Shown: piece after piece, positions 21,453 through 31,756 of the stretch
How the letters are laid out: every line of letters begins with the position of its first letter
How positions within the stretch are numbered: the first letter of the stretch is position 1
Source: Prorocentrum cordatum
Lineage: Eukaryota > Sar > Dinophyceae > Prorocentrales > Prorocentraceae
DNA length: 60,000 nt
NCBI GenBank assembly: GCA_963575745.1
Contig: CAUYUJ010014338.1
Span: 431,501 to 491,500 of the forward strand
Reading direction: 5' to 3'
The notes under the pieces: generated by a model
Seen by the model: the letters and a program-made list of their open reading frames with translations, nothing else
Databases searched by the model: none
What the model was told of the DNA's origin: nothing
Made by a program: the position numbers and the translations under genes

Positions 21453-22491
21453 TTACGTTCCAGCCCAAGCCAATCCTGCTTGCTGAAGGCGGTTCGCCGG
21501 CTTGCCCCAGCTGCTCCGCCTGGCCATGGCGCCCTGCGCGCCCGCCCCTCCCCGTGGGTCTGGGCGCCCTGGCCGCGGCCGCGGACCTGCCCCCACGATT
21601 GTAACTCGTTCCTGGCCCGCTCCCTGTCTCCAGCGTCTGTGAGCAGGTAGGCGCTCCGACCGCGGCAGTGGGCAATGACTTTTCTGAAGATCGTGAATTC
21701 CTTCCGCTGCCAGCTCAGCATCGCCTTGACGCGCGCGCGGAGATCGGCCGTCAAGAAATCGCGCCCGACCTCCGGCGACCATCTGACGCCCATGATCCTC
21801 TCCATGAGCCACTGGTGGTACTTGAAGAGGACAGTGGGCGAGGCGTTCTCGGATCCTGGGAAGGCCGGCTAGTTGCAGGCGGTTCTCAGCTTGACTTGGC
21901 GCTCCGAGAATGCGGTTAGGCCCTTGACCAGCCAGCGCGCGCTTTCGGCTCGAGTCTGCGTCCTGCCTGGCTCGGAGAAGAGATTCCTGAACGGCGGTTC
22001 GACCTCCTCCTCCTCGAGGCTGCTCTTGACGCCCGCCTACAGGTGGGAAGCGAAGTCCGTGCGTTTCTCGATCGTCCGCCTCAGCTTCCCCAGGGGCCCG
22101 TTGGCCGGGAGCTACTGGGCAGGCCACGCGAACTGGCCCTGCTCCTTGACATGCACATCCAGGCGCTCGCGCTGCTCAGGGCCCAGGGATGTGTCCTTCG
22201 CCGTGTTGTCGCCTTTGGTTGCCGTTCTAGCTCGACTCTCGTCTCGGCCTCTGCTTGCCGTCCCGCCGATTTTATCGGCTGGCACGCGAGGTTGTCGCCT
22301 GGGTCGAGCCCCGCGGGCTGCCCGACAACAGCTGCGACGTTGGACTTTGAATCCGCCAAGTCAGCGACAGCGCCCAGTTTGACGATGCATTCGTCCACGA
22401 AGAATTTGGCGAGATTCTCGGTGTCCGCGAGGACGCCGCGCAGCTCGGTGGACAGGGTCTTGGCGACCTCTGCGCTGTAGGTTGTCGGCAT
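21453..22491 (-). pseudogene. Unrecognised protein remnant with possible start at 22491
   Basis: From ATG at 22491 the minus strand reads MPTTYSAEVAKTLSTELRG, then LAKFFVDECIVKLGAVADL, an acidic/helical stretch that could be the N-terminus of a retroelement ORF1. After a frame break, coding character resumes with RLVKG-type sequence and then MERIMGVRWSPEVGRDFL, ADLRARVKAMLSWQRKEF and TIFRKVIAHCRGRSAYLL (about 21805-21650). No catalytic motif is visible. It could belong with the remnant at 19411-20009 as one decayed element. Confidence is low because strand choice rests on composition alone. Confidence 0.35.
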
Positions 22492-22975
22492 GGCCTCCGG
22501 CAGAAGGGGGGGGGCTGGCACCCAGCTGCGGCCCCCGATTCTCTCGTTCGAGCCAGTGCCATGTGATGGCGCGCCTGTGTGCGTCCCTTGCACGGCTCCA
22601 CGTTGAGCGCCCTCGCCTGGCCAGCGCCCAGGAAGTGTTATTCGATCGGGAAGGCGAGAGGGAAACAGGACTAACTCGAGGCGCAACTATCGTGGGGCTG
22701 TATGGCCTATCTGGTTTGGGGCTACTCTGCTTATCCTTTAAAAAACGAAGCACGCCATGGGGCACCGTTACTTTCGACGGCCGTTCTGTCATTCGGAGCG
22801 TATCCCTGAACATCCCCGGCGCAATCAGTGCGATTCATGTTGAGTACGTAGTTTTGTTCACGGTCCCGGGGCATGGCGAAGGCGCCCAAAGGCCGAAGTT
22901 TGGCAAGCGACTCTTGCCCAATGAGGAGATGTCAGGGGAGCGCCCAGGCGCCTTGCGAACGGTCGGGGTGGATCC

Positions 22976-23617
22976 TTACGCTACTCCTCTGTACATGTTA
23001 GCCTCCAGAGAAACGTGTTGTTTCTCTTCCTCCTCCTCCTCCTCCTCCTCCTCCTCCTCCAAGTCCTCGTCTTCCTCGTCCTCCTCCTCCTCCTCCTTTT
23101 CCCCCTTTTCCTCCTCCTCCTCTTCCTCCTTTTCCTCCTCCTCCTCGTCCTCGTCCTCCCCCTCCTCCTGCTCCTCGTCCTCCTCCTCCTCGGAGCTCGC
23201 CCTGCCCCCCCCCAAGCCCGCGGCGCCTACGCCGACGTCCACGCCCCCGAGGTCGTAGGTGTCCACCCGCAGCACCTCGCCGAGCTCCGCGAACCCGTCG
23301 TCGCTGCTGATGTCGCCGAGGCAGATCGCGCCGCCACCCACGGCCGAAAGGGCGCCGCCGCCGCCGCGGCCGCCGCCGCCGCCGCCACGGCCACCGCCGC
23401 GGTGCCCGCGGACGCCGCCGCCGCGGTGCCCGCGAACGCCGCCGCCGCGGGCGGCGCCGAAAGGCGACACGACGACGTCCGCGCAGGGCGGCGGCGGGCC
23501 GCCGACGGCCGCGCCGACTGCGAGGGCGCCGCCGCCGCTGCGGTCGGCGGGCCCTTGGGGCCTCCGCCGCCGCTGTGCGGCGAGGGGCGGCGTGGACGGG
23601 GCCGGCAGGGCGGGCAT
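22976..23617 (-). CDS. Possible Gly-rich protein with long acidic tail
   Basis: A 213-codon minus frame: Pro-rich N-terminus, a Gly/Arg-rich stretch (repeats of GGGVRGHR), a non-repetitive segment (GAICLGDISSDDGFAELG, LRVDTYDLGGVDVG), then about 70 mostly Glu residues ending KQHVSLEANMYRGVA. The acidic tail is the translation of the CTC array at 23021-23195. Only the central 40 residues look like independent coding sequence. Gly/Arg plus acidic-tail proteins are often nucleic-acid or histone binding, but that would be a guess here. Long frames on the plus strand compete, so this is tentative. Confidence 0.35.
   Translation of the reverse strand: MPALPAPSTPPLAAQRRRRPQGPADRSGGGALAVGAAVGGPPPPCADVVVSPFGAARGGGVRGHRGGGVRGHRGGGRGGGGGGRGGGGALSAVGGGAICLGDISSDDGFAELGEVLRVDTYDLGGVDVGVGAAGLGGGRASSEEEEDEEQEEGEDEDEEEEEKEEEEEEEKGEKEEEEEDEEDEDLEEEEEEEEEEEEKQHVSLEANMYRGVA
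23021..23195. repeat. (CTC)n array
   Basis: CTC array with CTTCCT and CGTCCT interruptions, in Glu-coding phase for the minus-strand frame above. Confidence 0.85.
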
Positions 23618-23924
23618 GTCGTCGACGGCGCCGAAGTCCAGGGCGGGGGCGCGAGCGGGGGCGCGAGCGGGGGCGGCAACGGAGCCGCGCCGCGGGGCCT
23701 GCGGGGGCGGGGGCGGGGAGGGAGGCGGGGCGGGGTCGGCAAGGGAGGTGCTAACAGGGCGCGAGCTAAACGCTAAACAGTGCGTTCCATTGCCGTTTCG
23801 TTATCGATTTCCTCGTTCTGCAAACACGAAAAAACATATCAGAAATCATAACGAAGAATACACCAATGAAATTGCCAACACACCATGAAGCTCGCGCCTT
23901 TCTTGGACGATAGAGGCCTCCTAG

Positions 23925-24490
23925 ATGGGGTCCGAACAAATCGGATCGGCGGGTTGTGCCGCATCGCCGATTCGCCAACGCATCGGCGATGCATCGGTGA
24001 CGTCAGCGACGCATCGGCGCAGACGGTGTGGAGAGAAACGGGCTCCATCCACATCGAGCCGCGTCGGCGATGCATCGGCGATGCGGCCCGATGATCGGAC
24101 CCGGTCTATTCGGACCCCATCGGGGAGGCTTAGAGATGAGGGGGGACGATCGGGGGGGACTTTCTTTTCCCGCGAAGCACGACACCCACTGAGCCCCAAT
24201 GGCGCACGCACCACGGCAACTTCAGACACATCGAGCAGTGTGAAAATACCAGCTTTCGACAGGAGAGCCCCCGCGCAGACTTTCAACATGAGACACGCCG
24301 ATCGACCGAACATGAATTAGTCGGAGCGATAAGGGCAGATGCGTCGCTGGTAGATCTGAGGTAAGCCCCCCGGCCCTCCGATCGAGAAAGCGCACGCTCC
24401 TGGGCGGGGCAGGCTATCGGGTCCCTATCGGCGATGAGTGGGCGATTGAGGGTCGATGTTTCCCCCCTTAGCTTATCCCCAAACGGCAGT
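23925..24490. repeat. ATCGGCGAT-rich inverted-repeat element, copy 1
   Basis: Many copies of CATCGGCGATGCATCGG-type sequence at 23960-24090 and an opposing arm CCCTATCGGCGATGAGTGGG with GGCGATTGAGGGTCGATGTT at about 24420-24465, ending in CCCCCCTTAGCTTATCCCC. The same arms, more compact, occur at 47420-47635 and 55190-55615. No coding capacity; it resembles a non-autonomous terminal-inverted-repeat element. Confidence 0.55.
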
Positions 24491-24712
24491 GGAAGTGAAG
24501 CGGCAAACGTCCCAGCAGGGCGTAGCAAAAAAAACACGCAACGAACCGCTCAAGAGAAACCGCCAGAGCGTGAGTGGGGGCCGAGCTTGGCGGAGAACAA
24601 ACACACGCCGCGACCTGTGCTTTCTCCGCGCGACGCCCGGGGGCACGTCCGCCCCCCCCCCCCCCCCCTCGCGGGGGGCGACAGAGCAGGAGAAGGAAGG
24701 AAGAAGAGGATG

Positions 24713-24873
24713 GATAGTGGAGGAAAAGGAATGAGGAGGGGGGGAGGAGGAGGGGGGGCGAGGGGAAGACGGGGAGGAGGAGGAGGAGCAGGAGGAAGAG
24801 GAAGAGGAGGAGGACTAGGAGGAAGAGGAGGAGGAGGAGGAGGAGGAGGAGGAGGAGGAGGAGGAGGAGGAGT
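24713..24873. repeat. (GGA)n array, flank of LINE C 3' end
   Basis: AGG array that becomes pure GGA near 24826-24872, next to LINE C. A (C)18 run lies at about 24652. The matching (GGA)n on the other side of LINE C is at 31593-31690. Confidence 0.9.
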
Positions 24874-24908
24874 TACGGAGTTACGGATATTGCGACCGTG
24901 TCGGTTAC

Positions 24909-27900
24909 TTAATAAAGACCCCAAACAGCAACCTTAAACGGGCTTGCCCGCAGCGGCCCGCTTGGCTCGCTCAGCTTTGCTGTATTGTTTGGGCCATAAA
25001 CCCTGTTGAATTCGATAAAGGTAGTCTTGACGACTACGCTTAGGCTCACATTCCCTGGACAACTTAGCCAGCTGTTCTGCTGCAAAGCTTCCACAGGTAA
25101 TGCAAAACCAAACCCCCAGTCCACCATGATATTTAAGTCGGTGAGACGAATGAGCGTAACCCCCCCCGACGTGCACCCGCTGCCCTGGAGGGGGTTCCCA
25201 AACTGCACCATCGCCCGTGGAAAAGGGGGGAAACACGGAGAGTCCAGCCAGGCCTTCTTCTGGGCCTGAGAGGTCGACCCCTTGCAACGATTACAACTAA
25301 GACCTGACACAGACAGTTGATGCTGAGAGCTGAACATACTACAGACCATTGGGGCAGGGGGCCTAGGTCCAGGGTGCCTCAGACGGGGCCTCGAGCCCTC
25401 AGACTGTTGCTCAGCCTCAATCGCTTCTAACGTGCTCAGGAGAATTCTCATCCGAACAAGGTACGCCATGCGTTCAGTACGATACAGACGTGCACGTACA
25501 TCGGCCTTAACACGCACAGAGCTCGCTGCTACACCCGCTAACTCGTCGGCAGCAGCATTTCCGAGAATGAAAGGCACAGGGGTCCTACTCTGGCACATGT
25601 CTATTGCCTCCTGATGCGAGTGCACAGAGATGACTGTGACGGACAACTGGGCGCCACGGGCCTTCAGGACAGCTCCAATGAGAAACCACAGATCTGCATG
25701 TTCACCTGACGGGGTGGCGGAATGGCCATTGTACCAGCCTGAGCATACAGCAGCGTTGTCCGCGACGAAGACGATGCCACCGTTGCCGCCGCGCACGGCG
25801 AGGTACAGGGCGTACAACTCGCCTCTCGCCACCGTCTGAGCTGTGCCTGGGAGGCCGCCCCAGACGCCGATCTCGATCATCATGTCGTGGGTCAGGTCAG
25901 AGAAAACCGCCACTGCGAGTCCGACTCGTCGGAGAGCAGCATCACTAGTGTCCTTGCCCCCGCTGGCGTCGCCGAAGACAAAGGCAGGCGCCTCCTCTGA
26001 CCCGCGTGGGAAACACGCTTCGCCGAAGCCAGCGATGCCGTGGCATGTCCAATCCTCATCCTGGATCGGCTCGGGCACCTCCAGCCATGGCGCGGGAATC
26101 AGGCCGCGCACCCAGAAACATGCCTCGGCCTCTCGGCCCGCATGCGCCTTGGCGACGAACTCGTCGGAGAGGTCGTCGATCTCATGATGCTTGCGACCTG
26201 AACACTCCCATACTCGATGAAATGATGTCTCTTTGCATTCCTTGCGCCGCATACACCATTCAGGGATGCTCTGCTTAGACCTCTGTTGTCGACGGGCTCG
26301 CGGCCAGGCCGCGCCAGCAGCAGAGGCCAACAAAAGGCCAGCCAGACGGCGACCGCCTGGGGCTGCCTCCACTTGACGTAGCAGCTGACGGTAAGAAGCA
26401 TTGTGGATACCCTGCTCCATCCCAGCTCCATCGAAATGAGAGGAAGCTGCAAACCATAACTGCCTCTGAATCGTGCGCGTGAACTCCGAGAAGAACTGCT
26501 CTGGGATGTCGACACAGCTGAAACCCGTGAGATTCTCAACCTTAAACTCCCAACTGTTAGTCAAACCAGTGTTACCGGATGGTATCTGCCACTCCGACGG
26601 GCTGATTGGGTCCCATCCTGCCTCGAGCAAGTACGAGATGACTGTGCCTTGGGGGCCTCGGATGAAACGGTGCCGTCGCTCAGGTGGCATGCTTCTGAGT
26701 TCCTGTGCCAAACGCTGCCACGACTGATTGACCCCCGACCGAATGTGAGGGGCTGAGGTCCAGCATGACAACCACAAGCGCAAACACTCCGCTGGCATCT
26801 TGAAAGCTGGGTCGCGCTGAGGCGCGCGGAGGTCGAGCAAGGTAGTCAAACGCCGCCCAGACAATCTCGGGGCAACTGCATTAGCAACTTTACGTCGTAC
26901 ATGTAACATCTGCTGACCAAACAGCCCATGAATTTGATGTCCATACGTTCCTGCAGCCTGGGCGCCCTGCTGCTCGAGACGGCTTGTCAAGCCGTGCCGC
27001 CTCGTCGCCCGAGCGTGCTGCAGAACCTTCTTACTCATCTTCTTGTGCTTAGTGATCCGAGCCGTACGTGTCGCTCTGGCATGCCGCTTGCCGCCGCCCA
27101 TGTCGCCGCCAAGGTAGGCCGTCTGACCCGACGCGTTGACGTGGTAGCCTTTGACCAGCAAGCGTCGTGCAATCACCTTGGCGTCGCACAGCCGAGCGAA
27201 GAGGACCACGCTCTTCGTGGAGACCTGCAAGCCGGCAGTCTGGATGGCCTCGCAGGTTTCAGATAAAGACTGCACCATCTTGGAAATCATCGCCCGTCGC
27301 GACGCTCGATAACTCTGGCTCAAATCATCGATCCACAGCCTGTGGGACATATCCACATGCACCGTCGTGATCTTTGCCATGATATGGCACGCGAAGCACT
27401 TGGCGAAACGTGCCCCAGCCCTGAGGCCCTGGACGACCGACCTCGCGGGGTCGAAGGGGGCCGAGCACGCGCCCGACTGGCGCACGCAGCGCGGGGCCAT
27501 GCACTGCAGCAACTCCAGGCCCAGGATCTCCGCAGGGAAGTTGAGCCTGAGTGCCGTCTGACCGAGCATCAGCCACCCGATCGTGTCGTAAAAGCTGGCG
27601 AGGTCGACGAGGCCGTGCCCGTACTCCGTGGACAAGCGCACCGCCAGCTCCTCGTCGATCGCGCGCAGGAAGACCTCGGGGATCGCCGAGTTGCCGCGTA
27701 TAGCAGCATCCCAGTGCGCCTCGCACTGGTCCGTCCAAGTGCGGACGCGCTGCTCGCGAGCGGCTGACCAGAGCCGCGCCGGATGAGGAAGCAGCCCTAT
27801 CACGCGGTCCCCCTTGAGCTTCTTGGGAAGCAGGGTCCCGATGGTCATCAAAAGCTGGCGTGGCCAAATTTGCCGAGCCTCACATATATTAAGAAGTGCG

Positions 27901-28865
27901 GCCAGTTCATCAAGAGCTGAATCAGGAAGGCGGGACGTGTCCAACGGAGTCAAACGATCCACCCCCATCGCACCACATTTCATATGATCAAACGCCTCCC
28001 GCAAGGTAACACCATCAAGAGGTGGAAGCGCCTCATCTGCAACTCGCTGCCGAATCTCCTGAAAAAGGCCGTGCAGCTCGCTCAGCGGCTGGCCAGACGG
28101 GCCCCAAAGCGAAACCCAATGCTTACGCTTATGATCCATAATATCTTTGGGATGCACAAATGACTTACCATTCACCTCCAAAGTATCGCTGACAAGAGGC
28201 TGCTCACGAATGGCCCTGTGCAGGGCGCTCACTGCAGGGGCTGTCTCAGCCCAGGTACGGAACTCGCCCATGGCCTGGCTAAGCGTGCGCCGCTGTGCTC
28301 TTCGTGCCACCTTATCAGCTGCCTCGGAGACTATATTGAGCCCCTCTAGAGAGCTCTCACTTGTGCGACCAAGAAACTGCAGCCAGAAATCCCAAGCAAA
28401 GCGATCAGAAGGCCGAACCACCTGATGACCGCGCTCGGGGGCCTCCTCCTTCAGACGTGCCGCTGCGTCGACCAGGAGGAGCTGCTGCTTGATGCCCGAA
28501 ACCTTGTCCCTGTAACGTGCCAGCGCGATCAACACGGTAGCCACGCGAGCCCACCAGCTGGCAATCTTGTCCCTGCGGGCTACCTCTCGTGCTGGTTTCG
28601 CCTCGTGGACCTCTGTCTCGAGAAACTCGACAGCGTCGCCGCGCGATCTGCCGAAAGGGACCTGACCGCGATGGGAGTGTACGGTTGCCTCCACTGCCTG
28701 AAACCAGGCCGCGAACAGGGCTGAAACGAAGCCTGAATCGCTTGGACAGAGTCGAAAGGCTACGGAGGAAACAACAGCAGGAGCAGGGAGAGAGGCAGCA
28801 GCAGGGAGAAACCCCACCACTTTCCGCTGTTCCATCCACAGCTGCTCAGGCATCAGAAAACTCAC
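24909..28865 (-). CDS. LINE C ORF2: reverse transcriptase - RNase H polyprotein
   Basis: An uninterrupted frame of about 1318 codons. The N-terminal third includes TFDHMKCG-type finger sequence (LREAFDHMKCGAMGVDRLTP, about residue 300). RT motif A is GLVDLASFYDTIG (about 425), motif B SVVQGLRAGARFAKCF (about 480), motif C LWIDDLSQS (about 515), so the usual YADD box is WIDD with both Asp kept. A CCHC-like finger, CMRRKECKETSFHRVWEC, lies near residue 875. RNase H follows with all four acidic positions: FVFGDASGG, ARGELYALYLAV, VFVADNAAV and GNAAADELAG (about 960-1115). The protein copies element RNA and removes it from the hybrid. A TGA at 28890-28892 separates it from the endonuclease in the same frame. 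It is the best-preserved gene in the window. Confidence 0.9.
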   Translation of the reverse strand: MSFLMPEQLWMEQRKVVGFLPAAASLPAPAVVSSVAFRLCPSDSGFVSALFAAWFQAVEATVHSHRGQVPFGRSRGDAVEFLETEVHEAKPAREVARRDKIASWWARVATVLIALARYRDKVSGIKQQLLLVDAAARLKEEAPERGHQVVRPSDRFAWDFWLQFLGRTSESSLEGLNIVSEAADKVARRAQRRTLSQAMGEFRTWAETAPAVSALHRAIREQPLVSDTLEVNGKSFVHPKDIMDHKRKHWVSLWGPSGQPLSELHGLFQEIRQRVADEALPPLDGVTLREAFDHMKCGAMGVDRLTPLDTSRLPDSALDELAALLNICEARQIWPRQLLMTIGTLLPKKLKGDRVIGLLPHPARLWSAAREQRVRTWTDQCEAHWDAAIRGNSAIPEVFLRAIDEELAVRLSTEYGHGLVDLASFYDTIGWLMLGQTALRLNFPAEILGLELLQCMAPRCVRQSGACSAPFDPARSVVQGLRAGARFAKCFACHIMAKITTVHVDMSHRLWIDDLSQSYRASRRAMISKMVQSLSETCEAIQTAGLQVSTKSVVLFARLCDAKVIARRLLVKGYHVNASGQTAYLGGDMGGGKRHARATRTARITKHKKMSKKVLQHARATRRHGLTSRLEQQGAQAAGTYGHQIHGLFGQQMLHVRRKVANAVAPRLSGRRLTTLLDLRAPQRDPAFKMPAECLRLWLSCWTSAPHIRSGVNQSWQRLAQELRSMPPERRHRFIRGPQGTVISYLLEAGWDPISPSEWQIPSGNTGLTNSWEFKVENLTGFSCVDIPEQFFSEFTRTIQRQLWFAASSHFDGAGMEQGIHNASYRQLLRQVEAAPGGRRLAGLLLASAAGAAWPRARRQQRSKQSIPEWCMRRKECKETSFHRVWECSGRKHHEIDDLSDEFVAKAHAGREAEACFWVRGLIPAPWLEVPEPIQDEDWTCHGIAGFGEACFPRGSEEAPAFVFGDASGGKDTSDAALRRVGLAVAVFSDLTHDMMIEIGVWGGLPGTAQTVARGELYALYLAVRGGNGGIVFVADNAAVCSGWYNGHSATPSGEHADLWFLIGAVLKARGAQLSVTVISVHSHQEAIDMCQSRTPVPFILGNAAADELAGVAASSVRVKADVRARLYRTERMAYLVRMRILLSTLEAIEAEQQSEGSRPRLRHPGPRPPAPMVCSMFSSQHQLSVSGLSCNRCKGSTSQAQKKAWLDSPCFPPFPRAMVQFGNPLQGSGCTSGGVTLIRLTDLNIMVDWGFGFALPVEALQQNSWLSCPGNVSLSVVVKTTFIEFNRVYGPNNTAKLSEPSGPLRASPFKVAVWGLY

Positions 28866-28889
28866 GGGTCCAGAAGAATCGGGGGACCC

Positions 28890-30062
28890 TCAACTCTCCG
28901 CAGGTGGTGCAGAACCTGACTCGACAGGTGCGGTGCACGGGGCGGGGGTATCATGCTGGACCGAATTCGACTGAAACTGATCAACCACAGGAGAGGCAGG
29001 GGCGGTCGGGGCGGCCAGTCCGAAGTTGTCCTCGTGGATCCACGGGCCCTCCTCGCTGCCGTCGGAGTCAGGGTCCTCACCACCGAAACCTGTTTCCGCC
29101 TCGCTGCCTACTCTACTGGGGGGATCATTCGACACACAGCTAGTGCGCTCCACTTTACTGATACTGCAAAGCTCAAGCTGCTCACTAAACCACCCACGCA
29201 CTTTACAATCGCGACGCTCACGTGCTACTTGCCGTGCAAGCCTACGCTGAGCCTTAGCCTTACTTGATTTAGACCCTGGAATCGGCTGCTTGGAAGGCCG
29301 ACCTACAACTGGCAGCTGCTTATGGAGAGCAAGCACACGCGCGAGCACCTGACTACCTGAGGCTGCTATCTGAATGCTGAGGCCGATGTGCGGCCTCCAA
29401 AAAACGTCAAAGACAGCCGAGACGGACCGCAGATAGGGTCTCGCTGCTTCATTGAACACCACAAAGTCAATGTGAGAAGAGGTTTGCTTGCCGCCTGGTG
29501 CGCAGGTAAACTCGGCGTCGGACAGCCACGCAGAGCCGCCGACTCGCGCCAGAAACTCCTACATCTTAAGGTCGGCGGGGGAAACATTCCAGTCAGCCAG
29601 GACTAGCCACGGCAGGTGGATTGCCGTCAGCACGCTGCCTAACTTAGCGAAGCGGTTCACATTCTCATGAGTGAACCCCATGCCAGAAAAACCGCAGTAG
29701 ATGAACACGGCGAGCGCGAAGCCTTTCATATCCAAAAGGCAAGGAAGAAAACCGTCTAGGACTCCTCCTCGCTCGGCTTGAAGTTGATTGCATGTGAAAG
29801 CGGCATCTAGCATGCGGACAGGCCGATGGTTGCGAGCAAGCAGCCACTCGCCACCTGCATTGGAATGCTGCTGATCACCTTTGGCATAGCGTGACTTGGG
29901 CCTAGCTCCATTGTGGAGCAGGCGCAGAGAAGAACTCTTAGCTTTGCCGATCCATTTGCGCGTATCTCTCTTGCTGACGTGCGTCTCGCAGACGCCTAAG
30001 TAGTCGCGCGTGTCGCTGAGCTCTTTCAAGCGCCCCCGGGCCTTGTCGCCCATGCACGTCAC
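28890..30062 (-). pseudogene. LINE C APE-type endonuclease with in-frame TAG
   Basis: The frame begins near SNVTCMGDKARGRLKEL, then DYLGVCETHVSK (Glu motif), a mid region and LPWLVLADWNVSPADLKM (the GDFN-like motif as ADWN). A TAG at 29559-29561 follows. The same frame resumes EFLARVGGSAWLSDAEFTC, SSHIDFVVFNEAARPY and VFWRPHIGLSIQI, where the usual SDH is not obvious. A basic region and an acidic linker (GSEAETGFGGEDPDSDGSEE) lead to TGA at 28890, after which the RT frame continues without a shift. It nicks target DNA for target-primed reverse transcription. Two stops without frameshift suggest recent inactivation or readthrough. Confidence 0.75.
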
Positions 30063-31443
30063 GTTGCTGCAAAAATCTTAACAATTGCTTCTGACTGCTG
30101 CTGCGCACCCATACCACTGCCCCCTGAAAATGAAGACGGAGATGCCGTACTGCTCGAGCCCTCAGGAACAGTCATAGCATCCCCTCCGCTTGTTGTGGCC
30201 GAGGATGCACTGGTTGCAAGCGCAACGGGAATGGCGTCCGGGCCCACAGCGGCGCTGGCACTGCTGGACTCCGCCGTCGATAGTCACTCCTTCTTGCCAG
30301 CCTCTGGGCCGCCAGGCAGGTCGGCTGTGGGACTGTGGGCGTGGTCGCCGCGGGCTCGCCTCCGCCCGCGCCCTTGCCGTCGCCCTTGGCCTTGAGATCT
30401 GCCGCAGCCTGCGCTCTCTGGGCCGCCTCGAACTTGGCCTGAGAGAGCCTCGCAACTTCCCTCTTGAGCTCCTCCGAGGTCGGCTCGTCGGCCTGGTCGG
30501 CTCCCGCAGCCACATTCGCCGCAGGCACTGCCGTCGCCGCTGCCGCCTCCTTGGTCTGAGTGACCGCATCCTGACCCTCCTTCGTCTTCCTCTTTTTGCC
30601 CATGCGCTCCTCCACGTCCCTCTTGACCGAGTCCAGCTTGGCCATGAACGTCTGGAGCTATGAATCCTCCGCGGCGAAAGACTCCTGCGTGGTCTGCAGC
30701 TCCTTCTTCAAGTTGCGGAGGGCGACCTTGTCGGGCTCCTCGCACTCCCAATCCTCGAACTTGTCGAAAACCTCTGGGTGCATGTGGGCACTGAAGTGCA
30801 CGCCCTTGCCTGACTGGTCCGCCGCCGCCTCGGCAGCGGACTTGGCGCCCTCTGCTTGGGCAAGGGCACGCGTTGCACTCCTTTTATCAGCCTCTGCCTT
30901 GGCGAGAGCCAAAGCGGCCTCCTGTTCCTTGGCCTCGGCGCTCTGGAGCTGGCGCCCGAGACGAAGCACCTGGCTCACCAGCTGATCATGCCGATGACTC
31001 GCCTGCTTCCAGGCGCCGTTGGCGCGCTTCACCGAGTCCACCGCCGAGATGTTGGACGCCGCCGCCTGGCCCTTCAGCATCGACCTCTGCTCGGCCAAGA
31101 CGGCCTTCATCACTGGGTCGTCACTGTGCTCAGCTGCCTTGGCCAACAGCCCGTCGAGTTTCTTGGCTGCCTGGCCCTTGGCGCGCCGACGGCCTGGGCT
31201 GCGGTAGCGCGCGCCCTGACATGGCGTGGCCTGGTCACTCCCGTGGTCATCGATGAGCACCGCGTCGCCGTCGAAGGAGACCCGCCTGTCCACGGACGAG
31301 CCTCTCTGCTGGGACGGGTCGTAGAGCTCCACCTGCTTGCCACAGGACAGGCACTTCTTGTTGTTAGCCATCAGATTGGAATTGTACTCACAAGCCTTGC
31401 AGTGGATGCACTTGCTCCATGGGTATCTGGATGCGCCTCCCAT
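30060..31443 (-). pseudogene. LINE C ORF1: zinc-ribbon coiled-coil protein
   Basis: The start MGGASRYPWSKCIHC leads into two CxxC pairs (CIHCKAC and CLSCGKQ, residues 12-37), a zinc ribbon. A coiled coil follows (LRLGRQLQSAEAKEQEAALA with Ala/Lys/Glu-rich continuation, about 140-190). A TAG at 30658-30660 interrupts the frame, which resumes LQTFMAKLDSVKRDVEERMG. Near 30340 the coding character moves to another frame containing GGPEAGKKE, then a TGA (30284-30286) and LSTAESSSASAAVGP, ending IVKIFAAT at 30059. ORF1 proteins bind element RNA and form multimers; here that role is inferred from layout and position. Confidence 0.65.
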
Positions 31444-31581
31444 CGGAAAGTTTCTCCTGTCTTAGGTGACGCCGCCTGCTGTGGGCCCAGCAGGAGGCGA
31501 AATCCCCCAAGCACTGCGTGGAAGTGCAGGAGAGGCCGAAGCACGCGCCCTGCGCGCGGGGGCGAGGAACTTGGCGCTCCA

Positions 31582-31601
31582 GCCCAAATTGCTCGAGGGG
31601 G
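31582..31601 (-). other. Decayed dinoSL-like sequence, LINE C 5' end
   Basis: Minus-strand CCTCGAGCAATTTGGGCT resembles the leader core CCGTAGCCATTTTGGCTC with several changes and one indel. On its own it would be weak. Its place, between the start of ORF1 and a trinucleotide array, is the same as for the clear leaders of LINE A and LINE D. Confidence 0.35.
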
Positions 31602-31690
31602 GAGGAGGAGGAGGAGGAGGAGGAGGGCAAGGAGGAGGAGGAGGAGGAGGGCGGAGGACCTAGGAGGAGGGAGATGAGGAGGAGAAGGAG
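31593..31690. repeat. (GGA)n array, flank of LINE C 5' end
   Basis: Mostly GGA units; counterpart of the array at 24713-24873. Confidence 0.85.
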
Positions 31691-31756
31691 GAGGAAAAGC
31701 AGGGAAAGCCCACTTGGGACCACTCGACTCCTGGCCAGCAGCCTCATGAGTTTCCT

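Larger units (their letters stand above)
24874..31600 (-). mobile_element. LINE C: near-complete non-LTR retrotransposon in a (GGA)n array
   Basis: A minus-strand element of about 6.7 kb: ORF1 (31443-30060), endonuclease (30062-28893) and RT/RNase H (28892-24909). Both outer flanks are (GGA)n on the plus strand, as if one array had been split by insertion. The 3' end after the stop codon reads through CGCAATATCCGTAAC and a second CTCCGTAAC before the array, a short-repeat tail rather than poly(A). The 5' end has a decayed dinoSL-like sequence at about 31582-31601. The domain order fits an APE-type LINE with RNase H. Confidence 0.85.
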
